A stretch of 64,000 bases of DNA from Mycobacterium sp. 852002-51057_SCH5723018 (GCF_001667035.1 NZ_LZIR01000006.1:1-64000), one strand, 5' to 3'. Counted from the first letter of the stretch, positions 52,591 through 62,652 are shown. A program made the numbers and translations. Notes: generated from the sequence alone by a model not told the origin.

Positions 52591-54224
52591 CGACTGAGCA
52601 CCGATCCGTGCCGGCCCGAATGGTCGGCGGTGATCATTTGTGCGGCGCGTTCACCGATGATCACGCTGGGAGCCATGGTGTTGCCGGTTGTAATACGCGG
52701 CATGATCGACGCGTCGGCGACGCGGAGGTTCTCTGTCCCATAGACGCGCAGTGATGCGTCGACGACCGAGGCCGCGTCTCGTCCCATCTTGGCGGTTCCG
52801 CTTTGGTGCCAGTAGCTGGTGGCTGCGTCGCGGACATAGTTCTCGAGGTCGGGGCCTTTCAGGTCGCCGGGCATCACCTCGCGGCTCACGAATGGTCGAA
52901 GCGCTGGTGCGTTGCCGATTTCGCGGCAGAGCTCCACCGCGGCGATCGCCGTCTTGAGGTCGGCGGGATCGGCGAAGGTGTTGGCGTCGATGTGAATCGG
53001 GTCGTTGGGGTTGGGCCCGGTCAAACGCAGACTGCCGCGGCTATTGGGGCGGGCGATGGCGGCATTGAGTGTCCATCCGGTTGGCGGTAGTCCGAATCGG
53101 GTGATGGTCTCCTCGGTGCCGATGGGGACCTCGGCTTGGCAGATGAACACGTCGGGGGTGTCGCAGTCAGATGTCGTCCAGTACATGGTGGATTCGGCCA
53201 TGTTGTTGCGCGGCGGCAACGGCACCCGGTCCTGCCACACGCAGTACAGCGACACGTGGTCCTGAAAGTTGCGACCCACCCCGGGAAGGTGCTCGCGTAC
53301 CGGTATTCCCACGCTCCGCAGCTCCGCCTCGTCCCCGATGCCCGAATGCATCAGCACCTTGGGTGTGTGGATCGCTCCCAAGGAAAGCACGACCTCGGCC
53401 CCGGCGCCGATGACCAGAGTGGAGCCGCGGTAGGAGATTTCCACGCCGGTGGCGCGGTTGGCGGCGAAGTTGACCCGCGTCACCAGCGCGCCGGTGAGCA
53501 CCGTGAGGTTGGGTCGGTCCATGAGGGGATAGGTGTATGAGCGAAATATCGTTTGCCGCTTGCCGTTTCGCACGCGGAGATCGGCGATCGCTGCTCCGCC
53601 CGGCCCTTCCATCATCCGCCCGTTCTGATTTTCGAATGTCGGTATTCCGATGGAACGCGCCGCCGTTACGGTGGCCGGTGCCAACGGGCTGGGTTCGGGA
53701 GCCGGTTGGACGAAGACCGGTCCGCCGGTTCCCCGATAGGCGGGGTCGGCGGGACCGTGCCAGTCTTCGATGCGGCGGTAGATGTCCAGCACCGCGTCGT
53801 AACCCCAGTTCGGGTCTCCGGCTTCGTCGGCCCAAAACTGCCAGTCGGCGCGGTGGCCACGAGCCCAGCACATGACGTTGATGGCCGATCCACCGCCGAG
53901 CACTTTGCCCATCGACATGGGTATGGATCGCCCGTTGACCAGCGGGTTCGGTGCCGCACGAAAACACCAGTCACGTTCGCTGCCAAGGTTGATCGGCCAC
54001 TGGTCGGCCTCGGTGACCGCCGGCAGGTCGTCGCAGCCGCCGGCCTCCAGCAACAGCACGCTGGCGTCCGGGTCCTCGGCCAGCCGCGCGGCGACCACGG
54101 AGCCGGACGAGCCGGCGCCGCAGACGATGAAGTCGTAGCGCGGCCGCAGGGCGGACCTGAGGCGGTCTTGGTTGTCGCGGACACGTTCAGAAAATTCCTG
54201 TGTGACTGACGAAAAGCTGGTCAT
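52587..54224 (-). CDS. GMC-family FAD oxidoreductase
   Basis: 545 aa. FAD-binding DFIVCGAGSSGSVVAARLAEDP, LLLEAGG, GMC signature 1 (PMSMGKVLGGGSAINVMCWARGH), signature 2 GAEVVLSLGAIHTPKVLMHSG, and C-terminal catalytic His in SYWHQSGTAKMG with ITTGNTMAPSVIIGE. Alcohol/choline-dehydrogenase-like. ATG 54224 is chosen for AAAGGAG upstream. First gene of a former operon with the SDR and PaaI genes, both now broken, so the pathway is probably defunct although this gene is intact. Confidence 0.88.
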   Translation of the reverse strand: MTSFSSVTQEFSERVRDNQDRLRSALRPRYDFIVCGAGSSGSVVAARLAEDPDASVLLLEAGGCDDLPAVTEADQWPINLGSERDWCFRAAPNPLVNGRSIPMSMGKVLGGGSAINVMCWARGHRADWQFWADEAGDPNWGYDAVLDIYRRIEDWHGPADPAYRGTGGPVFVQPAPEPSPLAPATVTAARSIGIPTFENQNGRMMEGPGGAAIADLRVRNGKRQTIFRSYTYPLMDRPNLTVLTGALVTRVNFAANRATGVEISYRGSTLVIGAGAEVVLSLGAIHTPKVLMHSGIGDEAELRSVGIPVREHLPGVGRNFQDHVSLYCVWQDRVPLPPRNNMAESTMYWTTSDCDTPDVFICQAEVPIGTEETITRFGLPPTGWTLNAAIARPNSRGSLRLTGPNPNDPIHIDANTFADPADLKTAIAAVELCREIGNAPALRPFVSREVMPGDLKGPDLENYVRDAATSYWHQSGTAKMGRDAASVVDASLRVYGTENLRVADASIMPRITTGNTMAPSVIIGERAAQMITADHSGRHGSVLSR

Positions 54225-54304
54225 TGTCCAAAGGCTCCTTTGAGCGTCGGTATCTGACACCCAGCGTCTCGTGTGTGAGAGCTAGCATCCAGGCCGACGT
54301 TTTA

Positions 54305-54314
54305 CTGGTACCAG
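54305..54314. promoter_or_regulatory. Palindrome upstream of the GMC gene
   Basis: CTGGTACCAG is a perfect 10-bp palindrome 81 bp upstream of the GMC start, in the 156-bp gap before the regulator gene at 54381. Plausible operator for that regulator. No further support. Confidence 0.35.
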
Positions 54315-54380
54315 CGCAGTCAGTCAGCACGAGCACCGGAAGCGAAGGTAGTGCAGTGCCGTAATTTAACGGGCGACTGC

Positions 54381-55211
54381 TTATGCGGGCGGCTGGGCGA
54401 GGCTGGAAAGCAAACGCAGCCGCTCCTCCGACGGTGTGCCGGGCTCCGCGTAGTAGGTGACCAGTGCCTGAGACGTTTCGGGAAGCCGAAATACGCGGTA
54501 GCGCAAGTCAAGCCGGCCCACCTGGGGGTGGTTGAACAGGGCCGGTCCGCTGGTCTTCTGCTTGACGCCCTGGCGCGCCCACAAGGTGCTAAATCGTTGG
54601 CTCGCGATGCTGAGCTCACCGATCAGCGACTGCAGTTCGGGGTCATCAGGGCTCTGTTCGGCGATGTTGTACCGCAGCCATGACACCAAGACGTCGGTGA
54701 CCTGGTCCCAGTTGGGCACCCACGCGCGCAACTCGGGCTCCAAAAACACGAACCGCAGCTGGTTGAGCCCGGGGGCGAAGTACGGCATGAGCGCGCGAGC
54801 CATCGCGTTGGCGACCAGGATCGTCATACGCCGGCCCGCCACGTACGCCGGGGTCAGGTGCCAAGTGTCGATCAGTGTCTGCAGACCGGGATCGGCTTTC
54901 TCGACCGAGGCCGCGCCGCGTCGACGGCGGCGCGGAGCGGGGCGGGCCAGGTTGCGCATGTATTCGGTGGCGTCGTCGTTGAGATGTAGCGCGCCGGCAA
55001 GGGCCTCGAGTACCTGATCAGAAGGCTGCCGTTCGCGGCCTTGCTCGAGCCGCAGGTAGTACTCGGAGCTGATACCGGCCAGCAGCGCGACTTCCTCGCG
55101 GCGCAGGCCGGCCACCCGTCGGCGCTCGCCCTCGGCAAGCCCCACATCGGCGGGCTTCAGCAGATCGCGACGGGCCCGAAGAAACGTCGCCAGCGATTGC
55201 TGATCAGGCAT
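54381..55211 (-). CDS. XRE-family regulator with MmyB-like ligand domain
   Basis: 276 aa. N-terminal XRE HTH: LATFLRARRDLLKPADVGL, RRVAGLRREEVALLAGISSEYYLRLEQGRERQPSDQVLEALAGAL. C-terminal MmyB-like PAS-type domain (PAYVAGRRMTILVANAMARALMP, ... LFNHPQVGRLDLRYRVFRLP), known to bind fatty acids in related proteins. Such regulators commonly control adjacent SDR or oxidoreductase genes, here the GMC cluster. Confidence 0.86.
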   Translation of the reverse strand: MPDQQSLATFLRARRDLLKPADVGLAEGERRRVAGLRREEVALLAGISSEYYLRLEQGRERQPSDQVLEALAGALHLNDDATEYMRNLARPAPRRRRRGAASVEKADPGLQTLIDTWHLTPAYVAGRRMTILVANAMARALMPYFAPGLNQLRFVFLEPELRAWVPNWDQVTDVLVSWLRYNIAEQSPDDPELQSLIGELSIASQRFSTLWARQGVKQKTSGPALFNHPQVGRLDLRYRVFRLPETSQALVTYYAEPGTPSEERLRLLSSLAQPPA

Positions 55212-55412
55212 TACACGACCATAACGCCGTCGCGCCCGGCGCGGGTGGCCCTGGCACTACCTGGAACAGGTCGGTCAGGACGCGCGACTTGATGCCCGCA
55301 GGTGTAAGGCGCCGACCGTCGGTTCAAGCAGGTTGCCGCGCAAGGCTATTTGGCGAGCATCCGCGCAAGCACCTGACCTGGCGGTGGTAGCGAACGCGTA
55401 CTGATGTGTCGA

Positions 55413-55757
55413 TTAGAGTCCGGGCAGGCAGTTCACGAACGGGATGCACGGCGGCGACGGCGGCCGCGGCGGCGGAAACCCTTCGATGATCGTCGAGTTC
55501 GTCACGGGACTGTTCTTGTCGAAATACCAAGGGTGACAGACGCTTTTGTCCCAGTCGGGCATGTTCTTCAAGACCGGCGAGCCCGGACACCATTGATAGG
55601 TGCAGCTGTTCGTCGGGCTTGGCGGCGAGCTCGGGTCCTGGCACACCATCGGGGCGGGCTGGGCCCGGGCTATTCCGCCGGCCTGCCCCACGCCGGCGCC
55701 GGCGACGGCGCCACAGAGCACCGCCCCAGACAGGATCCGCTTCAGCTGGCTATTCAT
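55413..55757 (-). CDS. Secreted Cys/Pro-rich protein
   Basis: 114 aa with a Sec signal peptide (MNSQLKRILSGAVLCGAVAGAG ... ARAQPAP, cleavage near residue 33). The mature part has five Cys (VCQDP, SCTYQWC, VCHPW, and CIPFVNC adds two more near the end) and Pro-rich ends. Disulfide-stabilised small exported protein; family common in mycobacteria, function unknown. Confidence 0.7.
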   Translation of the reverse strand: MNSQLKRILSGAVLCGAVAGAGVGQAGGIARAQPAPMVCQDPSSPPSPTNSCTYQWCPGSPVLKNMPDWDKSVCHPWYFDKNSPVTNSTIIEGFPPPRPPSPPCIPFVNCLPGL

Positions 55758-55862
55758 GATTCCTCCTAAGTCCTCGGCGGGTTGCCGACAACGGAATAGT
55801 GGCGCGGAGGGCTTGCCGCGGCTTTGCGAGACGCTTGCGAATTCCTTGCGTGCGCCGGCGGC

Positions 55863-56495
55863 TTAGCCGACGGCCTGGTCGCGTGGCTCGGGCCGCATCT
55901 CGCGGGCCGACCTGGGTGTGGGGTGGGGACGCCGCGGTTCGCGAACCCCCGCGCCGCCGTCGCCCTTGAGCCACAGCCGGACCGCCGATCCCGACCTCAC
56001 CCGCGCGCCGGACTCGGGGCTTTGGTCGGTCACGATCCAGCCCCGCTCGCCCGGCGTGGTCGGGACGTCGGGTTCCGCGCTGATGGCGACCAGTCCCTCG
56101 GCGGTGAGCGCGTCGCGGGCGGCAATCCATTCGAGCCCAACGACATTCGGCACCGTCACTCTCGCGCTCCAGGGCGCCTCCCGGAAGCGGATCTGCACGA
56201 GCTCGGCGGCGGCGTCACCAACCGTGGCCGATTCGGCGCCGGGGGAATGGTCCAGGTCTCGCCACCGTTCCCACGCGGATTGCCGCGTGACGCCCAGGTG
56301 GGTGGCGATCTCGGCCCAAGACTTGCCGAGCTGTCGGGCGGCCCGCACCGCCTCCAACTCCGCCTGGTCCAGCATCCGGCGCACGGTGCCGATGTCGGAC
56401 AGTGCGTCAAGCCCGTCCTCGCTGGGACGTCCGGCGCGGGCGGCGAGCCGTCGCCATGCCTCTTGCGCCTGCTCCCAGGCCCCGGAAAGACCCAC
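55863..56495 (-). CDS. HTH plus PASTA-domain protein
   Basis: 210 aa from GTG 56495. N-terminal helical region with an HTH (QAELEAVRAARQLGKSWAEIATHLGVTRQSAWERWRDL), then a PASTA-like domain (RVTVPNVVGLEWIAARDALTAEGLV ... VTDQSPESGARVRSGSAVRLWL), and a basic tail. No TM or signal peptide, so the PASTA domain is intracellular, unusual because PASTA normally senses peptidoglycan outside. A TACCCT box 6 nt before the GTG suggests a leaderless mRNA. A longer TTG start at 56549 is possible but overlaps the operator. Confidence 0.68.
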   Translation of the reverse strand: MGLSGAWEQAQEAWRRLAARAGRPSEDGLDALSDIGTVRRMLDQAELEAVRAARQLGKSWAEIATHLGVTRQSAWERWRDLDHSPGAESATVGDAAAELVQIRFREAPWSARVTVPNVVGLEWIAARDALTAEGLVAISAEPDVPTTPGERGWIVTDQSPESGARVRSGSAVRLWLKGDGGAGVREPRRPHPTPRSAREMRPEPRDQAVG

Positions 56496-56547
56496 GATGT
56501 CAGGGTAGCCTGACGCGCCGGCGTCACCAAGGGGATTGTGGCTCGCC

Positions 56548-56571
56548 AACGGTAAGCCTAGACTTACGGTT
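56548..56571. promoter_or_regulatory. 24-bp palindrome, ArsR operator candidate
   Basis: Imperfect palindrome with arms GTAAG (56552-56556) and CTTAC (56563-56567) extended outward by AAC/GTT; 10 of 12 base pairs are symmetric. It directly abuts the GTG start of the ArsR gene and lies upstream of the divergent HTH-PASTA gene. ArsR repressors bind such sites, so autoregulation is likely. Confidence 0.65.
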
Positions 56572-56572
56572 C

Positions 56573-56917
56573 GTGGTCACTTACCAAGACCGCCGACCCG
56601 GCGATGCCTGGCTGGCCCTGGCGGACGGGACGCGCCGGGCCATCGTCGAGCGTCTCGCGCACGGTCCGGCGGCCGTCGGTGAACTGGCCCGCGGGCTGCC
56701 GGTCAGCAGGCCGGCGGTTTCGCAGCACCTCAAAGTTCTCAAGTCCGCCGGGCTGGTTCGGGATCGCGCCGCCGGAACGCGTCGCGTCTATCAGCTCGAC
56801 CCGACCGGGCTCGAAACGTTGCGCGCCGACCTCGACCGGTTCTGGACCCAAGCGCTGGCCGGCTACGCGCAGACCGTTGAACAGTTGAGCAGAGATGGAA
56901 CAGACGAGCAGAGATGA
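56573..56917 (+). CDS. ArsR-family repressor
   Basis: 114 aa from GTG. Winged HTH: DAWLALADGTRRAIVERLAHGPAAVGELARGLPVSRPAVSQHLKVLKSAGLVRDRAAGTRRVYQLDP. No Cys metal site, which is typical of the ArsR-SRPBCC gene pairs. It controls the SRPBCC gene 13 bp downstream. Confidence 0.87.
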   Translation: MVTYQDRRPGDAWLALADGTRRAIVERLAHGPAAVGELARGLPVSRPAVSQHLKVLKSAGLVRDRAAGTRRVYQLDPTGLETLRADLDRFWTQALAGYAQTVEQLSRDGTDEQR

Positions 56918-56930
56918 CAGGAGAACCCTC

Positions 56931-57413
56931 ATGACCGAGCAACGAAGAGTCGCGCATCAGGTCGTGGTCGACGCCCCGATCGAGCGCGCGTTCGCCGTCT
57001 TCACCGAGCGGTTCGGCGACTTCAAGCCTCGCGAGCACAACCTGCTTGGCGTCCCGATCGCCGAGACCGTGTTCGAGCCCCGGGTCGGAGGGCACATCTA
57101 CGACCGCGGCGTCGACGGCAGCGAATGCCGGTGGGCGCGCATTCTCGCCTACGACCCGCCCCACCGCGTTGTGTTCAGCTGGGACATCGGTCCGACCTGG
57201 CAGGTTGAGGCCGACAAAGGCAAGACCAGCGAGGTCGAAGTCCGCTTCACCGCAGAGTCCGGCGACCGCACGCGCGTCGACCTCGAACACCGCCACATCG
57301 ACCGCCACGGTGCCGGCTGGGAGTCGGTGGCCGAGGGCGTCGACGGCGATGCGGGCTGGCCGCTTTATCTGGATCGCTACGCCCGCCTGTTCGGCGTGGA
57401 GACGGGCACGTGA
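56931..57413 (+). CDS. SRPBCC (AHA1-like/START) domain protein
   Basis: 160 aa. Helix-grip fold: VAHQVVVDAPIERAFAVFTERFGDFKPREHN, EPRVGGHIYDRGVDGSECRWARIL, PHRVVFSWDIG and the final helix WPLYLDRYARLFG. Binds hydrophobic ligands; typical partner of ArsR regulators. Overlaps the next gene by 4 bp. Confidence 0.84.
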   Translation: MTEQRRVAHQVVVDAPIERAFAVFTERFGDFKPREHNLLGVPIAETVFEPRVGGHIYDRGVDGSECRWARILAYDPPHRVVFSWDIGPTWQVEADKGKTSEVEVRFTAESGDRTRVDLEHRHIDRHGAGWESVAEGVDGDAGWPLYLDRYARLFGVETGT

Positions 57414-58033
57414 CGGACACCCTGATGGCCATGGCCCGCGCCGAGCGGGCCGACCTCGCGGAATTCCTGGCCACGTTGGCGCCGCAGGACTGGGAGGCGC
57501 CCAGCCTCTGTGCCAAGTGGAGCGTCAAAGACGTTGTGGCGCATGTGATCAGTTACGAAGAGCTCGGCGCGGCCGGATTGCTGAGGCGCTTCGCCAAGGG
57601 CTGGATCGTGCGGGCCAACCAGGTGGGCGTCGACGAGTTCGCGGCCCTGACACCCCCGCAGCTGCTCGAATTCCTCCGCAGCCACCTCGCACCCCAGGGG
57701 CTGACCGCTCGGTTCGGCGGCATGATCGCGCTCGTCGACGGCACCGTCCACCACCAGGACATCCGCCGCGCCCTTGGCCGGCCGCGCAACATCCCGGCCG
57801 ACCGGCTCACGCGGGTGCTCGGGCTGGTGCCGGGAAACCCCCGGCTCGGCGCCGGACGCCGAATCAGGGGACTGCGGCTGCGCGCCACCGACGTCGACTG
57901 GGCGCACGGCCGCGGACCCGAGGTCACCGGTCCGGGCGAGGCGCTCCTGATGGCAATGACCGGTCGCCCCGCGGCACTTCCGGAGCTCGGCGGCCCTGGC
58001 CAACGCGCGCTGGCCGAACGGCTGGGTGCATAG
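57410..58033 (+). CDS. Maleylpyruvate isomerase-family (DinB-fold) protein
   Basis: 207 aa from GTG, overlapping the SRPBCC gene. Four-helix DinB-like protein of the actinobacterial maleylpyruvate isomerase N-terminal family: LATLAPQDWEAPSLCAKWSVKDVVAHVISYEELG with the first metal His, and GTVHHQDIRRALG with the others. Third gene of the ArsR operon. Possibly mycothiol-dependent; substrate unknown. Confidence 0.8.
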   Translation: MTDTLMAMARAERADLAEFLATLAPQDWEAPSLCAKWSVKDVVAHVISYEELGAAGLLRRFAKGWIVRANQVGVDEFAALTPPQLLEFLRSHLAPQGLTARFGGMIALVDGTVHHQDIRRALGRPRNIPADRLTRVLGLVPGNPRLGAGRRIRGLRLRATDVDWAHGRGPEVTGPGEALLMAMTGRPAALPELGGPGQRALAERLGA

Positions 58034-58037
58034 ATCG

Positions 58038-59159
58038 TCAGCCGGGGCGGATCTCGAAGGTGAACTCGTGGCCGCCGATGCAGATGCGGTCGCCGTCGGC
58101 CAGCGTGGCGCTGCCGCGGATGCGCTGGCCCTGCACCTCGACGCCGTTGGTAGAACGCAAGTCGGTCATCATGAAACCCGTTCCGGTGTCGGTGATCACG
58201 GCGTGGTGGCGGCTGACCTCGGTGTCGTCGAGAACGATGTCGTTGTCCGTGAACCGCCCGATCCGGGTGATCGCACCCATCAGCGGATGCAGCCCCCCGC
58301 CCTTGTCACGCAGCCTGGCGACGGCTGTCTCCGCCACCGCCGGCTCCTGGTAGACCCCGCGCTTGTGGGTGGTCAGGGTCGCGCGCGCCACGCCCAGCGG
58401 CTCCTGGCGCAGGATCCGCTCATGCAGCGCGCTGACCGTGCGGCCCGGATCGATGCCTAGCCCCTCGGCCAGCGCCGACTTGAGTCGCCGGTAGGCGCCC
58501 AGCGCATCGGACTGACGCTCGGTGACGTAATAGGCGGTGATCAGCTGCGCCCACAGCGGTTCACGGTAGGGATGTTCGCCGACGAGCGTCTCGAGCTCGC
58601 CGATCACCGCACCGGCGCGGCCGCAGGCAATCTCGGCCTCGGCGCGCGCGGTGTGCGTCGCCACCTTTTCTTCCGTCAGCGCGGTGGCGAAGGCGTCCAC
58701 GAAGGCGAAGTCGCGCAGGTCGTCGAGCACCGGCCCCCGCCATTCGCCCAGCGCCAGCGAAAAGTGGCCGCTGGCATCCTCGAAGCGCCCCGCGGCGGCG
58801 GCCTGGGTTCCCGCCATCCGCTCGGCGCTGAAGCGTCCCAGGTCGCAGTCCGTGTCGGCGACGCTGAGTTGATATCCCGGCGGAGCGCTGGCCAGCACCT
58901 GGTACGCGTCGACCCCGGCGTCGCGCAGCAGCCGGCGCAGGTTGGACACGTGGGCCTGGATGCTGGTCCGCGCCGCGGGCACCGGCTCGTCACCCCATAC
59001 CGCATTTATCAACGAGTCGACGGACACCGGGCGGTTGCGGTTGATCAAGAGCATGGCCAGCACCGCGCGCTGCTTCGGCGCGCCCACCGGCACCCGGACG
59101 CCGTGGCTGGTCATCAGTAATGGTCCCAAGCCGCCAAACCCGAGACCTGCGTTCGTCAT
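58038..59159 (-). CDS. embR: Transcriptional regulator EmbR
   Basis: 373 aa SARP-type activator. N-terminal OmpR-like DNA-binding domain (LLMTSHGVRVPVGAPKQRAVLAMLLINRNRPVSVDSLINAVWG), BTAD helical domain (ELETLVGEHPYREPLWAQLITAYY ...), C-terminal FHA domain (ITRIGRFTDNDIVLDDTEVSRHHAVI, STNGVEVQG). In M. tuberculosis EmbR is phosphorylated by PknH and raises embCAB expression. There the gene lies far from emb; here it is divergent from embA, the M. avium arrangement. Start 59159 (MTNAGLG). Confidence 0.92.
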   Translation of the reverse strand: MTNAGLGFGGLGPLLMTSHGVRVPVGAPKQRAVLAMLLINRNRPVSVDSLINAVWGDEPVPAARTSIQAHVSNLRRLLRDAGVDAYQVLASAPPGYQLSVADTDCDLGRFSAERMAGTQAAAAGRFEDASGHFSLALGEWRGPVLDDLRDFAFVDAFATALTEEKVATHTARAEAEIACGRAGAVIGELETLVGEHPYREPLWAQLITAYYVTERQSDALGAYRRLKSALAEGLGIDPGRTVSALHERILRQEPLGVARATLTTHKRGVYQEPAVAETAVARLRDKGGGLHPLMGAITRIGRFTDNDIVLDDTEVSRHHAVITDTGTGFMMTDLRSTNGVEVQGQRIRGSATLADGDRICIGGHEFTFEIRPG

Positions 59160-59319
59160 CGCGCTGCCAGCCTCCCGGGTCGTTGACGGCCTCAGCAAAC
59201 CATTTTGATCGCATGCGAGGCCACCAGGGTGGATTTGGCGTTTCAGCGCCACACGTCAGCCCCGCTTCACGGCCCTGCATCGCCACCGCACAAAGAAGTG
59301 TCCCTTACCATCGAGCCTC
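59160..59319. promoter_or_regulatory. Divergent embR-embA promoter region
   Basis: The 160 bp between the two divergent starts must carry both promoters and probably the EmbR site. A short inverted repeat, TGGCG (59237-59241) and CGCCA (59248-59252), is the only symmetry I see. Assignment is by position. Confidence 0.5.
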
Positions 59320-62300
59320 GTGCCCCACGACGATGAGCGATCGCCACGCATCCCCCGGTTGATCGCCGTCGTCGCCGGAATCGCGGGCCTGCTGTTGTGC
59401 GCGCTCGTTCCGTTGCTCCCGGTGAAGCAGACCACGGCGACGGTGCTGTGGCCGCAGGGCACCACGGACGGGCACGTCACCCAGATCACCGCCCCGCTGG
59501 TGTCGGGGGCGCCGCGGGCGCTGGACATCTCCATCCCGTGCCCGGCGATGGCCACATTGCCGCCCGACGGCGGACTGGTGGTCTCGACGCTGCCGGCCGG
59601 TGGGGTCGACACCGGCAAGAACGGGCTCTTCGTGCGGGCCGACAAGGACGTCATCGTCGTGGCGTTCCGCGACACCGTGGCCGCGGTGGCGCAGCGCTCG
59701 GCGGTCGCCGCCGGCGCCTGCAGCGTGCTGCACGTCTGGTCTGACGTCGGCGCGGCCGGTGCGGATTTCGTCGGCATCCCCGGCGCCTCGGGCATCTTGC
59801 CGTCGGAGAAGAAGCCTCAGGTGGGCGGGATCTTCACTGATTTAAAGGTGCCGCAGCAGCCGGGGCTGTCGGCCCGCATCCACGTCGACACCCGGTTCAT
59901 CACCGCTCCCACCGCGCTGAAGAAGATCGTGATGGCGCTGGGCGCCCTGTCGGTCCTGGTCGCCATCCTGGCGATGGCGGCCCTGGATCGGCGCAGCCGC
60001 GGTTCCGATTCCTTGGTCAACTGGCGCTCTCCGATCGCTTGGCTGGCCCGGTACCGCCCGCGCGTGCATCCGGCCTCCTGGTGGCGCGTCGGCGCGGCGA
60101 CGTGGCTCGCCGACGTCGCCGTGATCGGAACGCTGCTGGTCTGGCACGTCATCGGCGCGACGTCGTCGGATGACGGCTACAACCTGACCATCGCCCGGGT
60201 CGCGCCGAAGGCCGGCTACATCGCCAACTACTACCGCTACTTCGGCACCACCGAGGCGCCGTTCGACTGGTATCTCGCGGTGCTCTCCAAGTTCGCGGCG
60301 GTGAGCACGGCCGGAGTGTGGATGCGGATACCGGCCACGCTGGCGGGGATCGTGTGCTGGCTCATCATCGGCCATTGCATGCTGCGCAGGCTCGGTCCCG
60401 GCAGGGGTGGCCTGGGGGCCAACGGGGTGGCCGTGCTGACCGCGGGGGCCGTGTTCGTGGCCGCGTGGCTGCCGTTCAACAACGGGCTGCGACCCGAGCC
60501 GCTGATCGCGCTCGGCGTGCTCGTCACCTGGATGCTGGTGGAACGCGCGATCGCGCTGCGGCGCATCGCGCCGGCCGCCGTCGCGATCATCGTCGCGATG
60601 CTCACCGCGGCCCTGGCGCCGCAAGGGTTGATCGCCGTCGCCGCGCTGCTGACCGGGGCGCGCGCCGTCGCCCAGGCGATCCGGCGGCGCCGGGTGACCG
60701 ACGGGCTCCTCGCACCGCTGGCGGTGCTGGCCGCGTCGCTCGCGCTGATCCTCGTGGTGGTGTTCCGCAGCGAGACGCTGGCCACGGTCGCGGAGTCGGC
60801 ACGCATCAAATACAAGGTCGGCCCGACGATCGCCTGGTACCAGGACTTCCTGCGCTACTACTTCCTCACGGTGGAATCCAACCCCGACGGGTCGATGTCG
60901 CGGCGCTTCGCCGTGCTGGTGCTGCTCTTGTGCCTGTTCGGGATGCTGGTCGTGCTGCTGCGGCGCGGCGGGGTGCCCGGATTGGCCACCGGCCCGGCGT
61001 GGCGGTTGATCGGCACGGCCGCGGTGGGCCTCCTGTTGCTGACCTTCACGCCGACGAAGTGGGCCGTGCAGTTCGGCGCATTCGCCGGGCTGGCCGGCGC
61101 CCTGGGCGCGGTCACCGCGTTCGCCTTCGCCCGGATCGGCCTGCACAGCCGCCGCAACTTGACGCTGTACGTAACCGCGCTGCTGTTCGTGCTGGCGTGG
61201 GCGACCTCGGGAATCAACGGCTGGTTCTACGTCGGCAACTACGGCGTGCCCTGGTACGACATTCAACCCGTCATCGCCAGCCATCCGGTGACGTCGATGT
61301 TCTTGACGTTGTCGATCCTGACCGGGCTGCTCGCCGGCTGGCAGCACTTCCGCATGGACTACACCGGGCACACCGAGGTCAAGGACAACCGGCGCAACCG
61401 CGTGCTGGCCTCCACCCCGCTGCTGGTGGTCGCGACGATCATGGTCCTCGGCGAGGTCGGCTCGCTGGCCAAGGGCGCCGTCTTCCGCTACCCGCTCTAC
61501 ACCACCGCCAAGGCCAACCTGGCCGCGATCACTGCGGATATTGCGGGGAGTTCCCCGCAAAGCTGCGCGATGGGCGACGACGTGCTGGCCGAACCTGATC
61601 CCAATGCTGGTCTGCTGCAACCGATTCCGGGCCAGCCATTCGGGCCCGCCGGCCCGCTTGGGGGAACCAACCCTGTCGGGTTCAAACCCGAAGGGGTGGG
61701 CGATGACCTGAGGTCCTACCCGGTGGTGACCAAACCGGGCGTGGTGAATTCCGACGCGTCACCCAACAAGCCCAACGCCACCATGAGTGACTCCGCGGGC
61801 ACGGCCGGTGGGAAGGGCCCGGGCGGGGTGAACGGGTCGCACGTGGCGCTACCGTTCGGCCTGGACCCGGCCCGCACGCCCGTGATGGGCAGTTACGGCG
61901 AAATTTCGCTGGCCGCCACCGCGACGTCGGCCTGGTACCAGCTGCCGCCACGCAGCCCGGACCGGCCGCTGGTGGTGGTTTCCGCCGCCGGTGCCATCTG
62001 GTCGTACAAAGAGGACGGCACCTTCACCTACGGGCAGTCGCTGAAGTTGCAGTGGGGCGTCGCTCGCCCCGACGGCACCACCCAGCCGCTCGCGGAGGTG
62101 CAGCCGATCGACATCGGGCCGGAGCCGGCGTGGCGCAACCTGCGGTTCCCGCTGACCTGGGCGCCCCCGGAGGCCAACGTGGCCCGCATCGTCGCCTACG
62201 ACCCGAACCTGAGTTCCGAGCAGTGGTTCGCGTTCACGCCGCCGCGCGTCCCGGTACTGCAGACCCTGCAGCAACTGATCGGATCGCACACACCGGTGCT

Positions 62301-62652
62301 GATGGACGTCGCCACCGCCGCCAACTTCCCGTGCCAGCGGCCCTTCTCCGAACACCTTGGCGTTGCCGAACTTCCGCAATACCGCATCCTGCCCGACCAC
62401 AAACAGACGGCGGCGTCGTCGAACGGGTGGCAGGCCAGCGAGGCCGGCGGTCCGTTCCTGTTCACCCAGACGATGCTGCGCACCTCGACGATCTCGACGT
62501 ACCTGCGCGGCGACTGGTACCGCGACTGGGGATCGGTCGAGGAGTACTTCCCGTTGGTGCCGGCCGATCAGGCGCCGGCCGCCGTTGTCGAACAGGGTGT
62601 GATCACAGTGCGCGGCTGGAGCCGGCAGGGACCCATCAGGGCACTGCCATGA
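59320..62652 (+). CDS. embA: Arabinosyltransferase EmbA
   Basis: 1110 aa from GTG. TM1 ([22 protein letters not shown]), extracytoplasmic first domain, catalytic Asp pair D284-D285 in [15 protein letters not shown], about 14 further TM helices, and the C-terminal carbohydrate-binding domain. With EmbB it forms the heterodimer that makes the branched arabinan of arabinogalactan. The stop overlaps the embB ATG (ATGA). No upstream embC; expression starts at the embR-embA region. Confidence 0.95.
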   Translation: MPHDDERSPRIPRLIAVVAGIAGLLLCALVPLLPVKQTTATVLWPQGTTDGHVTQITAPLVSGAPRALDISIPCPAMATLPPDGGLVVSTLPAGGVDTGKNGLFVRADKDVIVVAFRDTVAAVAQRSAVAAGACSVLHVWSDVGAAGADFVGIPGASGILPSEKKPQVGGIFTDLKVPQQPGLSARIHVDTRFITAPTALKKIVMALGALSVLVAILAMAALDRRSRGSDSLVNWRSPIAWLARYRPRVHPASWWRVGAATWLADVAVIGTLLVWHVIGATSSDDGYNLTIARVAPKAGYIANYYRYFGTTEAPFDWYLAVLSKFAAVSTAGVWMRIPATLAGIVCWLIIGHCMLRRLGPGRGGLGANGVAVLTAGAVFVAAWLPFNNGLRPEPLIALGVLVTWMLVERAIALRRIAPAAVAIIVAMLTAALAPQGLIAVAALLTGARAVAQAIRRRRVTDGLLAPLAVLAASLALILVVVFRSETLATVAESARIKYKVGPTIAWYQDFLRYYFLTVESNPDGSMSRRFAVLVLLLCLFGMLVVLLRRGGVPGLATGPAWRLIGTAAVGLLLLTFTPTKWAVQFGAFAGLAGALGAVTAFAFARIGLHSRRNLTLYVTALLFVLAWATSGINGWFYVGNYGVPWYDIQPVIASHPVTSMFLTLSILTGLLAGWQHFRMDYTGHTEVKDNRRNRVLASTPLLVVATIMVLGEVGSLAKGAVFRYPLYTTAKANLAAITADIAGSSPQSCAMGDDVLAEPDPNAGLLQPIPGQPFGPAGPLGGTNPVGFKPEGVGDDLRSYPVVTKPGVVNSDASPNKPNATMSDSAGTAGGKGPGGVNGSHVALPFGLDPARTPVMGSYGEISLAATATSAWYQLPPRSPDRPLVVVSAAGAIWSYKEDGTFTYGQSLKLQWGVARPDGTTQPLAEVQPIDIGPEPAWRNLRFPLTWAPPEANVARIVAYDPNLSSEQWFAFTPPRVPVLQTLQQLIGSHTPVLMDVATAANFPCQRPFSEHLGVAELPQYRILPDHKQTAASSNGWQASEAGGPFLFTQTMLRTSTISTYLRGDWYRDWGSVEEYFPLVPADQAPAAVVEQGVITVRGWSRQGPIRALP

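Noticed and set aside
59237..59252. Short inverted repeat in the embR-embA region as an EmbR operator
   Set aside because: Five-base arms occur by chance often in such GC-rich DNA; kept only as a remark.
59842..61620. 592-codon open frame antisense to embA
   Set aside because: It is the codon-position shadow of embA in high-GC DNA; it is rich in Arg, Gly, Gln and His with no domain, while embA is unmistakable.
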